Origin: CAYUQT01 sp964596165
Lineage (GTDB): Bacteria; Planctomycetota; Phycisphaerae; UBA1845; JAFGLZ01
DNA length: 27,384 bases
NCBI GenBank assembly: GCA_964596165.1
Contig: CAZQTW010000077.1
Coordinates: 1-27,384, forward strand
Reading direction: 5' to 3'
In this document: piece after piece, positions 16,524 to 24,800 of the stretch
Layout: each line of letters begins with the position of its first letter
Numbering within the stretch: the first letter of the stretch is position 1
The notes under the pieces: model-generated
Databases searched by the model: none
What the model was told of the DNA's origin: nothing
The model's input: only the letters and a program-made list of their open reading frames with translations
Position numbers and translations under genes: made by a program

Positions 16524-17567
16524 GTGCCGTCTCATTCAGCACGTGAATGCGCCGCTCGTCCTCAATGGCGGACAGCCGTTCTCTTTCTGGCCTTGTTCGC
16601 GGAGTCCTTCGCGGGCACGGCGCGGGCATGCGAAACCGCCACCGTGCGCGATGCCGCCTACACCGAACCCCGCGACATACACCTGCTCTGTGTGATCGGC
16701 AAGACCGGCGACTCCGCCGTACACGACGTCCGCCATCGATTGGCCACCTGGCTGAAATCCTCAGGTGTGGGTTTGAATCTGGAACTCACCACGATCTCGG
16801 CCGACGACCCGAATGTCCGATGGAGCGATTATGGCCTGCCCTCCGCCCCCCCCTCTTCTCCCGTCGTCGTACTGGCCGGCCGGCGAACACTGGAACGTAA
16901 GACGTTCTTCATCGACCATTGGGAACCCGCACCCTCCGTCGCGGAACTGGAGGAGTTGAGAGCGTCCCCCATCCGTGATGCGATCCGCCAAGAGGTTGGT
17001 CGTCGATTGGCGTTGCTGCTATATGTGCGAGGAACGGAGGACGGTTCCGGAGAGGCGGAGAAGGTCATTGAGGCCACTGCCGCGGCCTGGTCGAAGAGAG
17101 AGCCCGCCGGCGTGGGGGTCGTACGGTTAGACCGTACGAATCCACGAGAGCGATTGCTCGTCTCGTTCATCGGCGTCCGCGAGCGCGGGCGCGACTGGGT
17201 GGCCGTCGTGTTCGGCCGTGGCAAGCTTACTCCGCCGCTTCAGGGACCGGAGATCACGGAAGACCGGCTCAACGAACTCCTGGCCCCGTTGGTCGGCGAG
17301 TGTACGTGCCTGAGGTCGCCCGCCTCGATGGGTGTCGACCTGCTCATGCCCTGGGACGCTGAAGCGGACAAGAGCGTCGTGAAGGTGCGAACCGGCGACG
17401 AGCCGGACAAAGGCACTGCTACAAGACGACAGGACCCGACGGTGGCCGCGTCCGCAACCGGCTACGGGGTTCTCAGAAGCTCTGTCTGGACGATGCTGGC
17501 TCTCTTCGTAACGGTTTGTGTCGTCGCCGCAGTCGTCTTTCGTCGTCAACTGAACCGACAACCTTAG
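16524..17567 (+). CDS. Membrane-anchored protein with CxC motif; paralogue of the 8703 gene
   Basis: 347 aa. GTG start; hydrophobic signal about 17-35 ending GTARAC, so processing before the Cys is plausible. It aligns by eye with the 8703 product: C-x4-RD-A-Y..EP...LLCVI at the mature start, a beta-Pro strand SSPVVVLAGRR where the paralogue has YPAMVLVSPQGR, and the conserved block VAVVFGRGKLTPPLQGPEIT...LVGECTCLR with CxC, then LLMPWD. It lacks part of the paralogue's long linker. The C-terminal TM is about 317-338, ending RRQLNRQP. Only 14 nt separate it from the propeller-methyltransferase gene, placing it last in the five-gene operon. Function unknown; a thioredoxin-like fold without CxxC is inferred, and the shared CxC suggests a metal site or disulfide. 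Confidence 0.7.
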   Translation: MPSHSARECAARPQWRTAVLFLALFAESFAGTARACETATVRDAAYTEPRDIHLLCVIGKTGDSAVHDVRHRLATWLKSSGVGLNLELTTISADDPNVRWSDYGLPSAPPSSPVVVLAGRRTLERKTFFIDHWEPAPSVAELEELRASPIRDAIRQEVGRRLALLLYVRGTEDGSGEAEKVIEATAAAWSKREPAGVGVVRLDRTNPRERLLVSFIGVRERGRDWVAVVFGRGKLTPPLQGPEITEDRLNELLAPLVGECTCLRSPASMGVDLLMPWDAEADKSVVKVRTGDEPDKGTATRRQDPTVAASATGYGVLRSSVWTMLALFVTVCVVAAVVFRRQLNRQP

Positions 17568-17583
17568 GAACTCGAACAAAACG

Positions 17584-17648
17584 GGGACTGGCGCCCGACT
17601 TTTCGGGACAGACTGCCGGGTAGCGGAGGATGCAAAGGTGCCGGTCCC
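17584..17648. terminator. Long inverted repeat between convergent genes
   Basis: GGGACTGGCGCC (17584-17595) and GGTGCCGGTCCC (17637-17648) pair over all 12 positions in plus-strand RNA, two of them G-U. A smaller inner hairpin CCCGA/TCGGG (17594-17607) competes. It lies between the ends of the 16524 gene (plus) and the 17663 gene (minus). Terminator or REP-like element; no clear T-run. Confidence 0.4.
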
Positions 17649-17662
17649 TCTTCCTCCTGAAT

Positions 17663-18358
17663 TCAGCCGTCCGAGCCCCAGCGCCTATCTCTCGCGATGA
17701 GGCACGCGACGATGAAGTGAAGGCCCGCCTCAATTCCCATAGCGCCGAGCTCGGAGTAGTGGCGCCAGGAACTCATGCTCTGAAGCTGAGGCCAACCCAC
17801 GTTGAGCGGCGCTATCCTCAAATCCAGCCAAAGTCTCATGCAAACGAATTCGAGGATCATGAGCCCGACGGCACCTACCGCCAAGCTCTGCGGAAGTATC
17901 CACTTAGCCCAGGCACCCCCCTGCAACAGGCCAGACCCGTCGGACGAACGTTCCGCCTCCGGCTTGGTCTGATGTACACGAGATGTCTCGAACGACAGTC
18001 TCTCGCCCGACACTCCGATCTCGTCGGGGTGGAACGCCCGACCGCACTCGGGACACCGGTTCTCGGGGAGGCCCAGCAGGATGTATCCACACTGAGGACA
18101 GCGACCTCTGCGCGCGGCGCGCCGGCGACGAACATATTCCCTGCATTGGGCCCAACAGACCACAAGGTCAATGACGACAACTGCGCAATCGCGCCGCTGC
18201 GACCACAGCGCTTGATTTACCGGCAAATGTAAGTAGGTAAGCATTACTCGCAAGGCCAGAACCAGGCCATAGAAGTGGAAACCAGCAGCCGCGTACAGAA
18301 GCAGAGCGCGCCAAGCAGGGGCCCGCACGAACCTTGGACTCAGTGTCACAGCAACCAC
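17663..18358 (-). CDS. Zinc-ribbon integral membrane protein
   Basis: 231 aa. Two hydrophobic helices near the N-terminus (about 18-40 and 57-72), a cytoplasmic basic stretch (REYVRRRRAARRG), a four-Cys zinc ribbon about 87-105 (CPQCGY...LPENRCPECG), a polar linker, a TM about 155-175 and a last hydrophobic helix about 205-222. Membrane proteins built around this ribbon pattern are frequent in planctomycetes and have no known role. The GTG start at 18358 has GGAGG 6-7 nt upstream and overlaps the end of the lipoprotein gene by 13 nt, so the two are probably translated together. Confidence 0.75.
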   Translation of the reverse strand: MVAVTLSPRFVRAPAWRALLLYAAAGFHFYGLVLALRVMLTYLHLPVNQALWSQRRDCAVVVIDLVVCWAQCREYVRRRRAARRGRCPQCGYILLGLPENRCPECGRAFHPDEIGVSGERLSFETSRVHQTKPEAERSSDGSGLLQGGAWAKWILPQSLAVGAVGLMILEFVCMRLWLDLRIAPLNVGWPQLQSMSSWRHYSELGAMGIEAGLHFIVACLIARDRRWGSDG

Positions 18359-18921
18359 TCAAGTCCTCCGACCGACTCTTCCACTACCGCGTCGGAGCCG
18401 CACGGCAGCAGTCCGCATGGGGCCATGGATGAGCTGTTGCCGTTAATGCAATTATAGTACGCCAACTGGGCCGCGAGGAGCGACGCGAACGCCCCCGCCT
18501 TGTTTGCGGCGGCGGTCTGCAAATTCGCTTGCGCGGTGGCCAACCGGGCCTCTGCAGCGGCGACTGCTGCCTGCGCCAGTGGAATATAAGTATCAACCAG
18601 TCCTTGGTATCGCTCGTAATCGTCCAGGGTCGCGTGCCCCGCTTGAATTACCAAGAGAAGGTTGTCGCGCTCGTCGGTAAGTTTCTTCAGGTTGGCATTC
18701 GCAATGTCGAGATTGGCCTGCGCCGCCGCGACCTCCTCCTGTGCGGCGTCAAAGGCCTCGCACGCAGCATCATAAGCCGCTTGCGCGTCCTCCATGGCCT
18801 CCCTCTCGGCGTCGCAGCAACCGGTGCAGCCACCCCCACTCACCGCCCCGAATCCGATGCAGAGCGTGAGAACACACAGTACCTTACCCATCGCCGACTT
18901 GATGCACAATCGACTTGCCAT
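18346..18921 (-). CDS. Coiled-coil lipoprotein with Cys-rich ends
   Basis: 191 aa. Signal sequence about 10-30 ends in a lipobox-like GGGC, giving a mature start CTGCC. Residues about 36-155 are an Ala/Gln/Glu-rich helix (EAFDAAQEEVAAAQANLDIANANLKKL; later AAVAAAEARLATAQANLQ) with heptad character, resembling a long antiparallel coiled coil. The C-terminal 40 residues carry three more Cys (NCINGNSSSMAPCGLLPCG), which may form disulfides. ATG 18921 with GGAGG 7-8 nt upstream. No family recognised; a structural or tethering role in the cell envelope is inferred. It overlaps the downstream zinc-ribbon membrane gene. Confidence 0.75.
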   Translation of the reverse strand: MASRLCIKSAMGKVLCVLTLCIGFGAVSGGGCTGCCDAEREAMEDAQAAYDAACEAFDAAQEEVAAAQANLDIANANLKKLTDERDNLLLVIQAGHATLDDYERYQGLVDTYIPLAQAAVAAAEARLATAQANLQTAAANKAGAFASLLAAQLAYYNCINGNSSSMAPCGLLPCGSDAVVEESVGGLEWLL

Positions 18922-19024
18922 GATCGCTCCTCCGTCACCGGATTGTCAGTCTCGTCAGGTACTGCCTCATGCAATGTTGTCCGTGCCCCGCGGGATGGAT
19001 GCGCGTGGCCCTCCTCCTCGTTCC

Positions 19025-20694
19025 CTACTGTCCGGAGAGGGTCAGGTCCTGACCGGAAGTGGTTTGACCCGCCTGCACAGTGATCCCGGAGCGAACTGCT
19101 GAGCCCGAGCCGCCCTCGGCGGCGGAAACTTCGTACGTACCCGGACTCAGCGGACCCAGCGAATACTTTCCATCGTTGCCGGTAATAGCGAACTCCATGG
19201 TTCCGCCAGGCGCGCTGCACGATAGACACGCCCGGCTAGCCGGCGTCTGCCCATCGGATCTATATACCGTTCCCGTTATGCTGCCGGCCCCCGAGACGGC
19301 CCCCAGGGTCACGTTCTGCCCGCTGGTCGTCTGCCCAGCCGTGACCGCGATGCCAGAGCGGATCGTCGATACGTACCCGTCGCGCAACCGATGATCGTGA
19401 ACATCCCGTTCGGATCAGTCACGGCGCCGAGGGGTAACAACCGGTTGGGATCGTTCGGATCGCCGACGTTAGGGTCCCAGAACGCTCCGACGACAGCGTT
19501 GGGAAGGGGGTTTCCATTCGGATCACAGACCGTGCCCGAGATAGCGCCCCCAATCGGTAGGTCGAACGCCGGCGCGCTCGTTGTCTCTCCATCCGCCACC
19601 TCGATGTCGGACATCACGCCAGCGACATGCCCCGCCGCATAGGCTCGCACGTCATAGGAGCCTGAAGGCAGAGAACCCAGGACGTACCGTCCGTTGGGAT
19701 CGGTCTGCGCGCACCTCACCACGACCATTGGGAGTTCACTGTCGGCTGCACCGGACAACGACACACGCGCGCCGGGTAGGGGCACCCCGCTCGTGGTGTC
19801 TCTGACGATTCCCTCCACCGCTCCGCCGAACGCCTCCACGATGCCCGCGTAGGTGACCTCATAGGCCGGTAGCACGACTTCTTCCCCGGCCGATACCTCA
19901 ATACCGTCCAAACGAAATGTCAGACGATAGGTTCCCTCGGCAACCGGCCCCAGGAGAAACGACCCGTATTCGTCGGTCGAGGCGATGCATCCGGTCGAGT
20001 GTCCGTTCGCGTCATCGAGTCCCACGAACACGCCAGGCAAGGGCACCAAGCCACCCCACTCGGCCAGCAACCCACTAACCCACGAGTTTGCCCCGGACAG
20101 ATCCACGCCGGTGGCGGCCTGCCCGGCTGACAACGAGACTTGAACAGGCGCGAAGGCAAACCCTTGCAGGATGGCCTTCACGGTCCAAGTCCCCGCTGGA
20201 AGGTTGGTTATCGTATATTCGCCCGTGTTCGCATCGCTTGAGGCACTGGGATAGAAATCCACACCGTTCACCTGCACGGTCATGCTGACCAACGCGCCCC
20301 CCAGCGACGTGTTGGGATCCTCCCTTGTAGTATGCCCAGCCACCGTCGCTTGCTTAACGGCGCGGAAGCTGACTGTGGTTGATCCGCCGTCGGCGACGGC
20401 GATGTTCGGTTCGCCCGCGAAGGCGAAACCTAGAGCGATCATCTTCACCGTATACGTGCCAGCAGCGAGATCCGTAAGGGTGTAGCTTCCCGACGCATCC
20501 GTCATTGCGCCGACATGCACATTGGGATCCGCTGTCAGAAAGGCGCCAACCGCCGCGTTCTCCACCGGGTTGTTGGCCTCATTGACCACGGTTCCCGCAA
20601 TCGTACCGACACCGAACGAGCGTGCCGTCAATGCCAACAGAGCAGCCACGACCCAGGCCGATCGAGCCCTTCCCTTTGCCCGGAGGGGCCTCAC
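19025..20694 (-). pseudogene. Secreted protein of carboxypeptidase-regulatory-like repeats, broken by a frameshift
   Basis: About 555 codons in two frames. The first part (20694 to about 19375) has a signal sequence (AWVVAALLALTARSFG) and repeats beginning GTIAGTVVN, TVAGHTT, SWVSGLL, AVEGIVRD and AISGTVCD, each with a YTL..L.AGTYTV-type core; these are CarboxypepD_reg-like beta-sandwiches of about 85 aa. Near 19370-19392 the reading continues in another frame (STIRSGIAVTAGQTTSGQ), completing repeat five and adding repeat six (SITGTVYRSDGQ to TLSGQ). The two halves join naturally if one base is missing after the codons for GTY. This could be a genuine mutation or a sequencing error. The start is uncertain: GTG 20694 gives a good signal peptide but no ribosome site, while an ATG at 20725 with AAGGAG lies in a different frame, hinting at a second indel. 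Surface or adhesive role inferred. Confidence 0.72.
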
Positions 20695-20803
20695 CCAAGA
20701 AACGCGGACTATCGCTGCTGACCATGGCTTTCTCCTTCGACAGAACCTCGCTAAGGTCGCGCTTGCGCGGACTCCATCTGTGAGCCAAACCCTCCATACC
20801 AGC

Positions 20804-20842
20804 GGCAGAACAGGGTTACGGCAGAATAGGGTTACGGCAGAA
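20804..20842. repeat. 16-bp tandem repeat in the leader of the repeat-protein gene
   Basis: GGCAGAACAGGGTTAC (20804-20819) is followed directly by GGCAGAATAGGGTTAC (20820-20835) and a partial third copy GGCAGAACA. The unit differs at one position. It lies about 110-150 nt upstream of the GTG at 20694. Confidence 0.75.
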
Positions 20843-20977
20843 CAACCCGCCGAGCGACCCAATACCACCGCACCTTACAATCGGAGGCCACCCAAACGCC
20901 AGGTGTCTCCCCCTCCTGAAGGCCAGACCTGCAAAAGCCCCCACGGAGTTATAGGACATACACCACGTAGTTGGAGC

Positions 20978-20997
20978 AAAGTCAAACGAAGTCAAGC
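20978..20997 (-). promoter_or_regulatory. Decamer direct repeat with TTGACT, possible promoter or operator
   Basis: On the minus strand GCTTGACTTC and GTTTGACTTT lie end to end (10-bp period), each holding TTGACT. It sits in an AT-rich stretch about 300 bp before the repeat-protein start. A -10 at normal spacing is poor (TGTATG or TATGTC downstream), so operator or promoter function is a guess. Confidence 0.3.
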
Positions 20998-21233
20998 TTT
21001 TTTGGGTTTCTTTTCACTTGCGTCACAACATAATCCAAACCCGAGTAGAGGTAATTCCACCTCGCTTATAGACGCTATCACGCGGTTACTTGCCAGATCC
21101 CTCTCGAAAAAACCGCTCGTCCGGGGCTTGCCATCTCGAACCACAAGGGCACGAGAAAGGACGCTTGCACCAGAACGCCATGGTCGGAACGCTCACTATG
21201 AAGTGTGAGAATAGGTTCCAATCCGTCCGAGCT

Positions 21234-21429
21234 GGGGCGTCTCGCCCCCAACGGCCGGGCGGCCTGCCACGGAAGGGCCCGCCGGCCACGCCAGGGTGGC
21301 CTGGCCGTGGAGGCCCCCTCGCCTCCGTCAATGGATCGTTATTCATTGGGCAGCGGCACGGCGACAGGACCGGTCTTCGATCCTGAGGCCCCGCTCGACA
21401 AGTCCGGGGCCTGGCCTCGCCCCCGAGGC
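21234..21429. repeat. Cluster of GC-rich hairpins
   Basis: Four inverted repeats within 200 bp: GGGGCG/CGCCCC (21234-21248); CCACGCCAGG with CCTGGCCGTGG, one bulge (21286-21310); AGGCCCCG/CGGGGCCT (21386-21412); and GCCTCG/CGAGGC (21414-21429). No frame here is convincing as coding. Confidence 0.5.
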
Positions 21430-21678
21430 TCAGACCCGAAGGGGGTCCATCGAAGGCGAGCCTGAAGGGAGACGAGCCGGCTCGCAACCAGCGGCGCGTC
21501 GCATTCGGTGTGACAAGGGAGAGCATGTGCCGAAGCCCCTGACAGCGGTATTCGGTCCGGACGACTGGTCGAGGCGCCCTGAGATGGTAAGATGGTGATC
21601 GTCATCTCCGTAGTCGCGCACCTGGATATGGCGGTCTGAATGGTCCATGGCGAAAACCGTGTTTTGGGACAACTCATA

Positions 21679-21809
21679 GCTACAAGTGGTTTCAGAACCA
21701 TTCTTGGATGCCACTGGCAGCTTGCTGCCAGTGCAGATTTGGCGGGAAACAGGGCAAACACGGGCGGGCAAGCCGCCCGTGGCACCCCCTACAAGGGTTT
21801 TGAAACCAC
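21679..21809. repeat. Pair of related REP-like palindromes in opposite orientation
   Basis: CACTGGCAGC-TT-GCTGCCAGTG (21712-21733) is a perfect 10-bp stem; CACGGGCGG-GCAAG-CCGCCCGTG (21759-21781) is a perfect 9-bp stem. Reading the second on the other strand, both follow TGCCAC(T/G)GGC(A/G)GCTTGC. Flanks also match: TACAAG plus GGTTTCAGAACC (about 21681-21699) and TACAAG plus GGTTTTGAAACC (about 21790-21807). It lies immediately upstream of the 21836 gene. Confidence 0.65.
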
Positions 21810-21835
21810 CCGTAGGCAGATGAAAGGGGCATGTC

Positions 21836-24800
21836 ATGCGAAAGGCTCTTCGGGCTTTGGCGGTGATGACCGTCTGCACGGTCTCAATGGGCAGCGTCCC
21901 AAGCGCAGCCGGCGCCGAGCAGGCGCTAGCCGATCATGCCGCCATGGCGACGTGGGTCGTCGAGACATCCGGCACGTCGCACGGCATTTGCTCGTTTCTT
22001 GGGTGCAAGAATCCCAAGGTCGTGCTCGAACTGACCCGGCAGTCGGATTTCCTCCTGCACGTGTGGGAACCGGACGGGTCGGCCGCAGCGGCCGCTCGAC
22101 AGGTGCTCGACGCCGAAGGACTGTGCGGCCGGGGCGTCATCGTTGAGCAGGGACGCCTCAACCAACTCCCCTACGCCGACAACATGGTGGACCTCGTCAC
22201 ATGTCTTGATCTGACGCACAAGATGTTAAACGAGATACGGCCGTCGGAAGTCCTCCGCGTCTTGCGCCCCGGCGGCAAGGCCCTGCTGGGCCGTCAGGCT
22301 GCATCCCAGACTTCCGATGGCGGTCTGACACGGGCGCGAATCGAGCAGTGGCTCCGGCAGTCCGGTGCGGGTGATTGGGGCGTCGTGGAAGAGAAGGCGG
22401 GCCTGTGGGCACGAACAATCAAGCCGCCGCCCGCCGGAACCGACGACTGGAGCCACTGGGAGCATGGCCCCGACAACAACCCGGTGTCCAATGATGTCGT
22501 CATCAAAGCCCCCTACATGACGCAATGGCTCGGTCAACCGTACTACATCGCCATGCCCGCCATCTCGACAGCCTCGGCCGGCAGGATCTTCATCGCCATG
22601 GGCCACATCGCCCACCACCAACGCGAGGAGCAGTGGCTCAACACGCTGATGGCCAACAACGGCTACAACGGGATCACCCTGTGGACGCGCAAACTGCCCG
22701 ACGGCTATCTCGCGCATCGATCGGCCTTCGTCGCGACACCCGATACCTTCTACATGATCGATCACGACGGGACCGGCTGCCTGCTCCTCGATCCCGATAC
22801 GGGCGAGCAGAAGGACCGCATTCGCATCCCGCAGGTTCGCGGCTACTGGAAATGGATCGCCCTGCAAGACGGCCTCCTGTTCGCACTGGTCGGCAAAGAT
22901 TCGGATCGGCCCGAAACCACGGTCGTCCGAAGCCAATACCCCGCCTGGAGCTGGGGCGAGCTAAGCAAGGGCTACTACGAGCCGAGGGTCCCGTGGGGAT
23001 TCGGGACCTCGCTCCTGGCCTACGATGTCCGAGAGCGAAGACTGCTTTGGGTCCACAAGGAGGACAAGCCTGTCGACTCTCGCGCCATGGTGTTGGGAGG
23101 TGGAAGGGTCTTCTTTTACGGACCCGATTCGCGCATTGGATGTCTCGATGCCAAGACCGGCGCGCTCCAATGGACCAACGACGACCCGAACCTGCGGGCC
23201 ATGATCAACGAGCCGGGCCGCGGACTTTCCTCGACGCCGGGCTTCAAGACGTCGTGCTACGCCCTCTACACGCCCAAGGCCCTCTTCTACGAGGCGCAGA
23301 CGCAGATGAACGTTGTCGCCGTCTCGCTGAAGGACGGCGGCCTGCTCTGGTACCGAAAGAAGACGACCAGCAATCCGAACATGATCTACGTGGACGACCG
23401 GCTGCTGGTGGGCGTCGGCCCGGAAGGCGATACGCTGGTGCTTGATCCGATGACCGGCAAGACCGTCGAGAACCTGGGATTCAGAAAACGGTCGTGCGCC
23501 CGCCTGACGGCCACCCCCGATTCCCTCTTCTGCCGGGGCTATCCCGAGGGGCTGACGCGATACGATCGCATCACCAAGAAGATCCTCTTCAACGGCGCAT
23601 TCCGTCCCTCATGCAACGACGGCGTCATTGCGGCGAGTGGGCTCCTCTATGCGGGACCATGGGCTTGTGACTGCAATCTCTCGCTCATGGGTCGGATCGC
23701 GATGTGTTCGGCGACGACGTTCGTGTTCGACCGCCGGGCGACCGAGACCGAGCGGCTGGAGATCGGCACGGGTGACATCACGCGCGTCGCGCCGTTCGAG
23801 ACTTCTCCGAAGGATTGGGCGACCTATCGCGGCGGCATCGCTCGAAACGGCTCGATCGATGCCAAGGTATCTGCCGGCGCGCTGAAGGTCTGGCAATACG
23901 TACCCGAACAACCCCTCCAGCCGACGGCCCCGACTGCCGCCGGAGGCCTGGTATTCCTCAGCGGTTCCGACGGCAAGGTTCGGGCGATCGACGGGGCCTC
24001 GGGAACCCTGAAGTGGACGTTCTTGACCGCCGGTCCGGTTCTCCAACCTCCGACCTTGTGGAACGGGCGCGCCTATGTCGGCTCCGGCGACGGCTATGTC
24101 TACGCGCTCGAGGCGACCACCGGACGGTTGCTGTGGCGATTCCGGGCGGCGCCGATCGAACGACGGATCATGGCCTATGGGGCGTTGAGTTCGACGTGGC
24201 CCGTTCACACAGGCGTCTTGGTGAAAGACGGGATCGCCTGTGCCGCCGCGGGGATCATCGACTATGACGGCACGTACGTGTACGCCCTCGACGCGATCAC
24301 CGGCAGGATCACATGGCAAAACGTCACGTCCGGACACCTCGACGGACGGCTGCGCAAGGGCGTCTCCGCGCAAGGCATACTGACCGTTGCCGACGGCAGG
24401 TTGTGGATGCCCGGCGGAAATGTGGTCTCGCCCGCCTCGTACGACATCAACACCGGTGAATACACCGGTTCGTCCGCCGGCAATGGCTCGCCCCGCTCCA
24501 ATCGCGGCGAGGAGATCGGCCTCCTGGCGGATGGCTGGCTGATGCTCGGAGGCCGGTTAAGGTTCTCCGCCCGGGAGAATGTCGTCGACCCGGGCAGCTT
24601 CATCGCCTTGTCCGTTGGTTCCAATGGTCCGATGGGAAAAACGCTGCCGTTGAGCCCGGGTAAGATTCCGCCGGCCTGGAACGACCGCTACCTGGTAATG
24701 GTCGAGGGACGAAGCACCCCGCCGACGTGTTGGAGAGTTGACACCCTGAACGACTACCTGAAACGGGGTGATCCCAAGACCCGGCCTCAGCCCTTGTGGC

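Larger units (their letters stand above)
20695..21835. other. Non-coding, palindrome-rich intergenic region
   Basis: About 1.1 kb between divergent genes. Several overlapping frames cross it, but none shows a signal, a ribosome site or a recognisable domain, and they conflict with one another. It contains the leader and likely promoter of the repeat protein (minus), a cluster of GC-rich hairpins, a REP-like pair, and the ribosome site AAAGGGG of the gene at 21836. Confidence 0.6.

Noticed and set aside
15310..16629. 439-aa open frame on the minus strand
   Set aside because: Antisense to the malectin-like and TPR part of the same gene, without motifs, signal or ribosome site.
20804..20842. 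CRISPR-like repeats
   Set aside because: Units are directly adjacent with no spacers and only two to three copies.
20971..21012. T-rich stretch after a partial palindrome, terminator-like
   Set aside because: No upstream plus-strand gene would use it and the stem is too short (AAGCTT only).
20522..21208. 228-aa plus-strand frame
   Set aside because: Partly antisense to the repeat protein and through its tandem-repeat leader; no motif.
21430..21879. 149-aa minus-strand frame across the intergenic region
   Set aside because: Crosses the REP-like palindromes and the start of the 21836 gene, shows no domain and has no ribosome site.
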